From Alphaproteobacteria bacterium (GTDB lineage Bacteria; Pseudomonadota; Alphaproteobacteria; UBA2136; JAPPOO01), in the NCBI GenBank assembly GCA_028817875.1, contig JAPPOO010000037.1:1-50030 (forward strand): a stretch of DNA of 50,030 bases. Direction: 5' to 3'. Positions 1 to 8,500 of this stretch are shown piece by piece. The notes under the pieces are model-generated. The model was not told the origin of the DNA and made no database searches. It was given only the letters and a program-made list of their open reading frames with translations. The stretch's first letter is position 1. Each line of letters opens with the position of its first letter. The translations under genes and the position numbers were made by a program.

Positions 1-32
1 GAACCATAATAGCGCCACCACCATATTTAACT

Positions 33-50
33 GTTTTAAACTGTAAACTT
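33..50 (+). promoter_or_regulatory. shared 18-nt upstream box GTTTTAAACTGTAAACTT (copy 1)
   Basis: Identical to 46244-46261. Both copies start exactly 33 nt before an ATG. Confidence 0.55.
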
Positions 51-65
51 AAGGAAGGACTTAAA

Positions 66-455
66 ATGTCTGAAATGCAAAACTACCTTACGGATAGTAA
101 TAAAAGAATGGCGGTAACTATTGTTGTAATTCTCTGGAAAGCAAAAGAATTTCCAGAAATAGGGGTGGATCATCCAGAATTTGTAGAGCTTTTCAATAAG
201 CTTCTCCAAAAAATAGCCTCTGATAGCTCAGTCAACAATAGTGAAGAAAGTCATTTAGCTACACTGTTGGGTGTAATACTCAAATTGATATCTAAAAGCG
301 TACCTTTTGATTTCCAGGATATTCCTCCCATGTTCTTTGGGGAGAAAGCGTACCCCTTAAACGTAGAAATGGCGGCGAATCCTAGTAACGGCATGGTCAG
401 ATTCTGGATCAACGGTAACCAACAGTTAGTTGATTCTTTCAATGTTGGAAAATAG
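66..455 (+). CDS. small hypothetical protein (129 aa)
   Basis: Complete ORF with an AAGGA-type RBS (aaggaaggac) and an upstream 18-nt box shared with the gene at 46277. No family recognised. Confidence 0.6.
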   Translation: MSEMQNYLTDSNKRMAVTIVVILWKAKEFPEIGVDHPEFVELFNKLLQKIASDSSVNNSEESHLATLLGVILKLISKSVPFDFQDIPPMFFGEKAYPLNVEMAANPSNGMVRFWINGNQQLVDSFNVGK

Positions 456-464
456 GCATCTATT

Positions 465-499
465 GCTGTGGGACTCATCAACATGATGAGCCTCACAGC
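465..499. other. near-perfect stem-loop GCTGTG..CTCATC-aacat-GATGAG..CACAGC
   Basis: Inverted repeat read directly. There is no T-run on the + strand immediately after it, so it is not a classical + strand terminator. Confidence 0.5.
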
Positions 500-569
500 A
501 CACAATAAAAAAAAGCCACCCAAGGGCATTTCTTAGAAGTTTTTTTGCTTTTTTGTGCATTTTTTGGTC

Positions 570-680
570 AAAATTTACACTTTTTTGACCTCAAATATCA
601 CTTTTAAATACTGATTTATCCTTTATTCACCCTCATTTATCACTGATTTAGATACTGTTTGCGTCGCAAATTTTTTTTAT
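570..680 (+). repeat. dispersed AT-rich intergenic repeat, copy 1
   Basis: Shares long blocks with 47604-47701: acttttttgacctcaaatatcactttt..., gatttatcc.ttattcacc.tcattt, and cg.cgcaaattttttt. Confidence 0.7.
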
Positions 681-739
681 GGGGAAAAATGAATCTGAAT
701 ACAAAAATATAGAACTAAATTTATGGTGTTTTAAAAGTT

Positions 740-830
740 CCCAACATCCCAAATGCGAGAAGCATTTGGTTGTTGTGGGGGCTGGGGCCTTGACCCAGAG
801 CCATTTGCAGGCTTCGCCTGTGAACTGGCT
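740..830 (+). ncRNA. putative structured RNA/leader of three consecutive hairpins upstream of miaB
   Basis: Hairpins CAACA..CAAATGC/GCATTTG..TGTTG (about 740-779), CTGGG/CCCAG (782-798) and AGCCATT..CAGGC-ttc-GCCTG..AAcTGGCT (799-830). Confidence 0.35.
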
Positions 831-879
831 ATATCAAATTCTAATTGAGTTTTTGTCATAACCCGTGTAAATAGCCCCC

Positions 880-2301
880 ATGCCAGTAAGAATTGAACAC
901 GCCGTAGAAAATACCACCCCCGCCGCCAACCAAGCGGCTAAGCGTATGTTTATTAAGTCTTATGGCTGCCAAATGAATGTGTATGATGGCCTCCGCATGG
1001 CTGAACTTCTCACCCCATTAGGGTACGAGCTTCAAGACGCTGCAGATGGCGCTGACCTTGTGATTCTCAACACATGCCACATTCGCGAAAAGGCAGACGA
1101 CAAAATGTTTTCCGACATCGGCCGCTTCCGCAAAACCGCGGCTGATAACGCAATCATCGCTGTTGGCGGTTGCACAGGCCAAGCCCTCGGCGCTAAGTTG
1201 ATGCAGCAAGCGCCTGCCGTTTCAATCGTTTTTGGCCCTCAAACGTACCACCGCCTACCAGAGTTTATAGAAAAAGTTGAAACTGGTCGCACACAACGCG
1301 CCGCAGGCCACAAAAATGCGCCCATTCGCGTTTCTGACACTGACTTTCCGGAGTTGGAAAAATTTGACAAATTACCTCAAGCAAACAGCTATGGGCCTTC
1401 AGCTTTCTTAACAATTCAAGAAGGATGCGATAAATTTTGCACTTATTGTGTCGTTCCTTACACCCGCGGTGCCGAGATTTCTCGCCCAGTAAACCACATC
1501 CTTGAAGAAGCACAGGAAATGGCGGAAAACGGAACGCGAGAACTGGTTTTATTGGGGCAGAATGTTAATGCTTACCATGGCGAAGATGTTGACGGAAACG
1601 AAGTTACTCTCGCTAAATTATTAGATAAATTGGCGGAAATAGAAGGGATTGCGCGTTTACGTTTTGTAACAAGTCATCCTCAAAATACAACGCAAGATTT
1701 AATGGAAGCTTTTCGTGATAATCCAAAGCTGATGCCGTTTTTCCACCTACCTGTGCAAGCTGGCAGCAACAAAATTTTACAGGCTATGAACCGTAGCCAT
1801 ACAGCAGAAGAATACTTAGCAATATTAGATAAAGTGCGCGAATACTGTCCTGATATTGCTATGAGCGGCGATTTTATTGTCGGATTCCCAGGAGAAACCG
1901 AGGAAGACTACCAGCAAACACTAGCTATCGCACACGCATCTAAGTATGTGTACGCCTATTCTTTCGCATACTCACCACGCCCAGGTACACCAGCAGCAGA
2001 TATGCCGAACCAAGTGCCAGAAGATATTAAAAAAGAACGCCTTGCAGGGCTTCAGGCTGTTTTAGATAATTCACAAGAAGAGTTTAATAAAACGTTTGAA
2101 GGCAAAACAATAGAAGTTTTGGTGGAAGAAATGGGTGGGAAAATTGACCAGTTGAGAGGTCGCAGTCCTCACAACGTAGCGGTTAACTTCACAACAGGCC
2201 TTACCAGTGAGAAACTAAACCGCCGCTTGATAGGAGATATCCTAAAAGTAAAAATCACTGAAGCTGGCGCTAAAAGCCTTATGGGCGAACTTATTTCCTA
2301 G
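880..2301 (+). CDS. miaB: tRNA-2-methylthio-N6-dimethylallyladenosine synthase MiaB
   Basis: Radical-SAM motif GCDKFCTYCVVPYTRGAE, N-terminal MTTase domain SYGCQMNVYD, TRAM-like C-terminus. Confidence 0.96.
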   Translation: MPVRIEHAVENTTPAANQAAKRMFIKSYGCQMNVYDGLRMAELLTPLGYELQDAADGADLVILNTCHIREKADDKMFSDIGRFRKTAADNAIIAVGGCTGQALGAKLMQQAPAVSIVFGPQTYHRLPEFIEKVETGRTQRAAGHKNAPIRVSDTDFPELEKFDKLPQANSYGPSAFLTIQEGCDKFCTYCVVPYTRGAEISRPVNHILEEAQEMAENGTRELVLLGQNVNAYHGEDVDGNEVTLAKLLDKLAEIEGIARLRFVTSHPQNTTQDLMEAFRDNPKLMPFFHLPVQAGSNKILQAMNRSHTAEEYLAILDKVREYCPDIAMSGDFIVGFPGETEEDYQQTLAIAHASKYVYAYSFAYSPRPGTPAADMPNQVPEDIKKERLAGLQAVLDNSQEEFNKTFEGKTIEVLVEEMGGKIDQLRGRSPHNVAVNFTTGLTSEKLNRRLIGDILKVKITEAGAKSLMGELIS

Positions 2302-2376
2302 TAAATAAATGAGTGTAAAGTTCATTATACTTGTTTTACAATATTCCCAAGAACGACAACAAATAAGTGGAAGCAA

Positions 2377-3411
2377 ATGTCGGAAAATACGGTAGATACG
2401 CCAGAAAATAATATAGAACAAAACGGAAAAGAACCCGTTTACCTCAAGTTCTCCAGTAATGCCTTATTAATGGAATTGTGTGGGCGACATGATGCCCACT
2501 TGCAGCAAGTAGAAGAGCGTCTCGGTGTTCAACTAGTAACACGCGGAAACCAGTTAGCCATTCTAGGGCCTGCTGACCAAGTTGAAAAAGCTAAAATAGT
2601 ATTAGAAGATTTGTATGAGCTTTTACAAAGCGGTCTTCCCGTTGCAGCCCCGCAAATAGATGCAGCTTTACGCGTGACAGATGGCCTTTTAGGGGCTCAA
2701 CTGCGTCCATCTGACCTCATGGGGCAAGATGTGATTTTAAATACACCAAATAAAAAGGTGGCGCCGCGCTCCGTTCAACAACATGTTTATGTGGCAGCCT
2801 TGCAAAGTAGTTCTCTAACGTTTGGTCTTGGCCCCGCAGGGACAGGAAAAACCTACTTAGCAACGGCTTATGCTGTTCAAGGATTAATACAAAAAAAATA
2901 TAAAAAACTTATCTTAACACGCCCAGTTGTAGAGGCTGGAGAGAGGCTAGGTTTTTTACCGGGAACGTTAGAAGAAAAAATAGATCCATATTTACGCCCA
3001 TTTTTTGATGCCTTGGACGATATGGTTGGACGAGAAAAAGTAGATAAGTGGCGTGAACAAGGAGTTATTGAAATTGCACCGTTAGCCTATATGCGTGGTA
3101 GAACACTAGAAAAATGCATCATGATTTTAGACGAAGCTCAAAATACAACAACAACGCAAATGCGGATGTTTTTAACGCGTATGGGTGAGGGAAGTAAGGC
3201 TATTGCAACAGGTGATATTACCCAAAGCGATTTACCAAAAAGCCAAATATCAGGGCTTAAGCAAGCGGTGCAAGTTTTAGAAGGTTTGGCTGATATTGAG
3301 GTAACGAGATTTAGTGAAGCTGACGTCGTTCGTCACGAATTGGTTGCGCGCATTGTCCAAGCCTATGAAGAGAAAGATCGTCAAATTAGTATGAAACTAG
3401 ATAGCGAATGA
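2377..3411 (+). CDS. phoH: PhoH/YbeZ family ATPase
   Basis: Walker A FGLGPAGTGKTYLA, Walker B MILDEAQN. Follows miaB as in many proteobacteria. Confidence 0.95.
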   Translation: MSENTVDTPENNIEQNGKEPVYLKFSSNALLMELCGRHDAHLQQVEERLGVQLVTRGNQLAILGPADQVEKAKIVLEDLYELLQSGLPVAAPQIDAALRVTDGLLGAQLRPSDLMGQDVILNTPNKKVAPRSVQQHVYVAALQSSSLTFGLGPAGTGKTYLATAYAVQGLIQKKYKKLILTRPVVEAGERLGFLPGTLEEKIDPYLRPFFDALDDMVGREKVDKWREQGVIEIAPLAYMRGRTLEKCIMILDEAQNTTTTQMRMFLTRMGEGSKAIATGDITQSDLPKSQISGLKQAVQVLEGLADIEVTRFSEADVVRHELVARIVQAYEEKDRQISMKLDSE

Positions 3412-3448
3412 CAGCTTTTTTTGAGTTTAGGTTAGTTAAGACAGAAAA

Positions 3449-3853
3449 CTAATTCTCTTCAGCCGCTTCAGCAGCCATACTCTTAATCATGTCTAAAACT
3501 TTTTTACGAACTTTTTCATTCTCGATAGCATAGTAAGACCTGACAAGTGTCAAAGTTTCGCGTCTAGCCATTAAGTCCTCTTCAAGAGAAGGGGTATCTT
3601 CTGCAATGCTAGCACTGCTCTTAGGAGCGTATCCGTCAAAGAAAAAAGAAACAGGAACTTCAAGAACACGGCCAATTTGGAAAAGGCGGCTAGCACCTAC
3701 ACGGTTAGAACCGTTTTCATATTTCTGTACTTGCTGAAAAGTAATCCCAAGGGCATCAGCAAGTTTTTCCTGACTAACACCTAGCAAAGTACGTCTCTGC
3801 TTAAGGCGTTTGCCAACATGAATATCTACAGGGTTAGGTTTGCTCACAGTCAT
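3449..3853 (-). CDS. XRE-family HTH transcriptional regulator
   Basis: HTH 'RLKQRRTLLGVSQEKLADALGITFQQVQKYENGSNRV'. Start chosen at MTVSK; the ORF extends to 3871. Confidence 0.9.
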   Translation of the reverse strand: MTVSKPNPVDIHVGKRLKQRRTLLGVSQEKLADALGITFQQVQKYENGSNRVGASRLFQIGRVLEVPVSFFFDGYAPKSSASIAEDTPSLEEDLMARRETLTLVRSYYAIENEKVRKKVLDMIKSMAAEAAEEN

Positions 3854-3906
3854 AGCTCTTATATAGAGCATTTAATGCAAGTATGCAAAGCTTAGAAGGC
3901 GATTTG

Positions 3907-5397
3907 TCATATCTTTTTTAAGTATTCTTTAAAAAACAAAGAGATACGAATCCATGCTGTAGGGGAAATAGCCTGAGGAATATGAATATTTTTAGCTATT
4001 ATTTTTTGTGGAGGTAGTTTTTCGACAATATGCCCATAGCCATTCACAACGGCAGAAATGCCTGTGTTGGCGATTCTTACAAGGGGGAGTCCTGTCTCTA
4101 CTGCCCGTAAACGAGCAAGAGCAAAGTGCTGGTATGGTGCAGTTGTGCCGTCAAACCAATTATCGTTAGTAATATTTAGTAAAAACTGTTGGTTTTCAAG
4201 GTGTCGGGCTACATAAAAAGGGAATGAAGTCTCGTAGCAAATAAGAGGAAGTGCCTGAAGATTTTCTTCTAAGTCAAGAACAGGTGGTGCTGTGCCAGAT
4301 GTATAGGTAGCTCGATTAAAGGAAAGTGTGCGTAAAAAACGTTGAGTGATACTGGAAAAAGGGAGGGTTTCGCCAAAAGGTACTAAAATACGTTTGTCAT
4401 AAATAGGGCTAAGGTGAGCACGGTAGTTTATCGTAGAGATGCTATTAAAAGCTTTCTGTCCCTTCTTTTGGTCAAAGTCAAAGCGTAAAAAACCAAGAGT
4501 GAGTTTTTGGTAAGGGCTAAGGTGGCGAGCCAGCATTTGACGTAAACTTGTATCTGAATCTACCTCATAGGCTACGGCAGTTTCAGGCCATATAATATGC
4601 TTAACTTCGGGATCATTTGTTTGCATAAGGTCAACATGCCTATGTAAAAACTCCCGACGTTTAACATCATCCCATTTATGAGCAGTTTCAATATTTGCTT
4701 GTACAAGTCGGACTTTTGTTAGAGGGGTAAACGAGGTGTCACTTTGATATAGTCTATAGTAACCAAAGCCTGCTTGTCCCGCCAAAAGAAGTAATAACGA
4801 TACAAGAGAGGTATAATTAAGTCTTAAGAAACTAGCAGCTAACAAGGCAAAAAAACTAAGTAAAAATACACTGCCAACGCTAGCAAGCTGCATCATAATG
4901 AGGTTGCCAGCAAAAATACTGCCGATAGGGTTCCAAGGGAAATGGATAGGAGGGAAATTTCTTGCAAGTTCAAAAAGTAACCATAAGAAAATAAAGGTCG
5001 CAGTGCGCCACTTTTTAGGAGCTTTGTAAGCAGTTCCAGTAATACATCCAGTAAAACAAGAGAAAATAACTGTAATGAGACAGAGTGCTGGAACACCTGC
5101 CCAAATAGCAGGGCCCCACTGCCCTCCAGCATCAATGTAGAAAGCTCGCGGGATCCAGTATAGAGAAGTTAAATAATGCCCAATACCAAATAGAAAACCA
5201 ACAAAGAACGCTTGTTTGAAAGAGGAGGCGTGCCGCATAAAAAAAAGAAGGCCGCTTAAGGATAAAATGCTAATTGGCCAAAGAAAAAAAGGCGCAAAAC
5301 CAAGCGTAAGAAGAGTGCCAAGAAGGAAGATAGCTCCACCTGTAGGGTAAGAGAGTGATAAACTAGTAAACCGTTGCAATAATAACAGCATGGGCAA
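3907..5397 (-). CDS. lnt: apolipoprotein N-acyltransferase
   Basis: Multi-TM N-terminus plus nitrilase-like domain (IIWPETAV, VPFGETLPF, LICYETSFP, NITNDNWFDGTTAPYQHFALARLRAVETG). Confidence 0.95.
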   Translation of the reverse strand: MPMLLLLQRFTSLSLSYPTGGAIFLLGTLLTLGFAPFFLWPISILSLSGLLFFMRHASSFKQAFFVGFLFGIGHYLTSLYWIPRAFYIDAGGQWGPAIWAGVPALCLITVIFSCFTGCITGTAYKAPKKWRTATFIFLWLLFELARNFPPIHFPWNPIGSIFAGNLIMMQLASVGSVFLLSFFALLAASFLRLNYTSLVSLLLLLAGQAGFGYYRLYQSDTSFTPLTKVRLVQANIETAHKWDDVKRREFLHRHVDLMQTNDPEVKHIIWPETAVAYEVDSDTSLRQMLARHLSPYQKLTLGFLRFDFDQKKGQKAFNSISTINYRAHLSPIYDKRILVPFGETLPFSSITQRFLRTLSFNRATYTSGTAPPVLDLEENLQALPLICYETSFPFYVARHLENQQFLLNITNDNWFDGTTAPYQHFALARLRAVETGLPLVRIANTGISAVVNGYGHIVEKLPPQKIIAKNIHIPQAISPTAWIRISLFFKEYLKKI

Positions 5398-5455
5398 AAT
5401 ATAGCATATTTCTAATAAAAGTCCTTTTTCTTTCCCCTTGCTGTTAAGGGGTAGC

Positions 5456-5469
5456 TTAGAGTACTCTAA
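5456..5469. promoter_or_regulatory. 14-bp perfect palindrome TTAGAGTACTCTAA between lnt and the fibre gene
   Basis: Read directly in the divergent intergenic region 5398-5519. Confidence 0.4.
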
Positions 5470-5519
5470 AAGGCAAATAAATGTAAGAAGGCGTTAATAA
5501 GGGCCCGCATAATATAGTA

Positions 5520-8500
5520 ATGAGAAATATTTCCTCCATCGTTACACTGCTATTTATAGCAGGCGTCGCTTATGCCGCAGATGACTGGGCGAATTTGGGG
5601 ACGGTCTCTAATACAGTAGCAGGATACTTATGCGACGTAACAGATGATGGTAAAGACATTATTTGTGAAGGGCCAAATCCTTACGTTGATAGTAGCGGTA
5701 ATGTAGGAATCGGCACATCTGCCCCCCAAACCGCACTAGAAGTAGCAGGTACAATCTCCGCCACAGGTGTAGAGGTGGCAGGTACTGTAACAGCCACCAA
5801 CTTCGTAGGTGATGGGAGCGGTTTGACAAACGTATCGGCAGGCAGTGCAGACTGGTATGATGTAACCAACATCCCAACAGGCGTAGTCAATATTAGTAAC
5901 ACAGCCCTAGATGCCGCCGAGCTAGGCGAACTCCAAAATATTGACACAACCACCATTTCCGCCGCCCAATGGGATTATGTAGGCGCCCTAGACCAAGGCC
6001 TAAGCACCACAGCAGATGTGCAATTTGCCAACCTAGATGCCAGCAGTATCTCCATCACAGGTCACCTATCAGCAACCACCATCTCCGCCACGTACATTGA
6101 GGGGGATGGCTCACTCCTAACTAATTTAAACCCTGCAGCACTAAGCGGTTATGACGCAGCACGAATCGTATCAGGCACAACAGACATAACCGTCAATGAA
6201 AACACGAGCATTTCGTTTACCACTGCGGGTACTGAGGTAGCAGTCATAGACGCCAGTGGTAATATGGGAATCGGCACATCTGATCCTCAAACTTCCCTAG
6301 AAGTAGCAGGTACAATCTCCGCCACAGGTGTAGAGGTGGCAGGTACTGTAACAGCCACCAACTTCGTAGGTGATGGGAGCGGGTTAACAAATGTACCAGT
6401 TGGAGCTGTAAGTGGATTAGATACAGCTACAATAGTATCTGGAACAACAAATATAACAGCCAATGAAAATACATCAATTTCATTTACTACAGCAGGTACT
6501 GAAAGAGCTGTAATCACTGCTGCAGGAGATGTGGGTATAGGAACCGATGCGCCCGGTACAGAATTAGAAGTTTCAGGAACTATAACAGCAGATTACTTCG
6601 TAGGAGACGGCTCTTTGCTCACGAACATCCCTGCGGCAGCTGTGAGTGGTAGTGTGGGAGCTTTAGATGACTTATCCGACGCGATTACAGATTATGCCAC
6701 CGCCCATAGCATGTACCTCGGCTCTGGCGCAGGCGCAGCAGCAGGTACAACCAGTACTTACAACATAGCTTTAGGTGAAAACGCTTTAGCTGTAAATGAC
6801 GGCGGAGACCGTAACGTGGCTATTGGCTATAATGTGTTAGACGCTAATACGACAGGGCAAGATAATGTCGGTATTGGTTATCAAGTACTAACTGACAATG
6901 CCGCAGGCATTAGGAACATAGGTGTAGGTTATAGCGCTTTGGCAAATAATACATCAGGGCAATCAAACATAGCGCTTGGGTATAATGCCCTAAATCAAAA
7001 CGCAACTGGAAGCGATAATATAGCCATTGGCCTAGTCACATTACAAAATAGTACAGGAAACGATAACATAGGGTTAGGTTCTTGGGTACTCAATGCAAAT
7101 ACTAGTGGATCTAGTAATGTAGCAATTGGTCGTTCCAGCCTAATTAATAATACAACTGCTAACAATAATACTGCTATTGGTTTTAATGTCCTTTATGATA
7201 ATAGAATCGGATCTGAAAATGTTGGAGTTGGATCGTATGCATTATACGATAACACAAATGCTCGAGGAAATACTGGAATTGGATATAATGCGCTGAACGA
7301 TAACGAAGATGGAAACTATAACATAGCAGTAGGGTATAATGCTCTTGATATAGCTAGTGGTCATAGTGTGACAGGAACTGTGGCTGTAGGATATAGAGCG
7401 GGTTACAATGCGCAAAGTGGAGCTAATTATAATACGTTTGTAGGCTACGAAGCTGGTGATAGTATTACCACAGGCTCCAACAACACTTTGTTGGGCTATC
7501 AAGCTGGTGATAGTATTACCACAGGCTCCAATAATATTATCATCGGTCAAGTAGCAGACGCAATTTCCACCACAGCCGATGACCAATTAAACATCGGAAA
7601 TACTATCTACGGAGACTTAAGCACAGACCAAGTTGGTATCGGCGTAACTGCCCCCCAAACCGCACTAGAAGTAGCAGGTACAATCTCCGCCACAGGTGTA
7701 GAGGTGGCAGGTACTGTAACAGCCACCAACTTCGTAGGTGATGGGAGCGGTTTAACAAATGTACCTGCAGGAAGTGCCGATTGGTACGACGTAACTAATA
7801 TCCCAACAGGCGTAGTCAATATCAGTAACACAGCCCTAGATGCCGCCGAGCTAGGCGAACTCCAAAATATTGACACGACAACAATTTCCGCCGCCCAGTG
7901 GGACTACGTCGGTGCCCTAGACCAAGGCTTAAGCACCACAGCAGATGTGCAATTTGCTAACCTAGATGCCAGCAGTGTCTCCATCACAGGTCACCTATCG
8001 GCAACCACCATCTCAGCTACCTATATTTCAGGGGATGGTTCGTTATTAACCAACATTGCCGCAGGTGCGGTTACAATAGGTATTGATGATCTAACCGACG
8101 CTGCGGTAGACTCAACTAACAATAATGTATTCCTTACTCATGAAGGTGGCACTCTTATCAGCCCAACTAGTAACTACAATACAGCTTTAGGGCTTTACGC
8201 GTTGGATGCTTTAGAAGCAGGTGCAGACTATAATACAGCACTGGGTTACAACGCTTTAGGTTTAGCAACAACTGGAGATGATAATACAGCTCTTGGATAT
8301 GATGCATTAAGAAACAATACGACAGGCTCCCAAAACACAGGGATTGGCTCCATAGTATTACAAGCTAATACAACAGGCTCTAACAATACAGCAGTAGGAG
8401 ATGGTGTATTAAGGAATAACACGACAGGCGGAAATAATGTAGGTATTGGTAATGCAGGGACTCTCCAAAATAATGTAATAGGAAGTTACAATATGGCCTT

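Noticed and set aside
679-861. 60-aa ORF upstream of miaB
   Set aside because: Starts at the edge of the dispersed repeat, lacks an RBS, overlaps three strong hairpins; unlikely coding.
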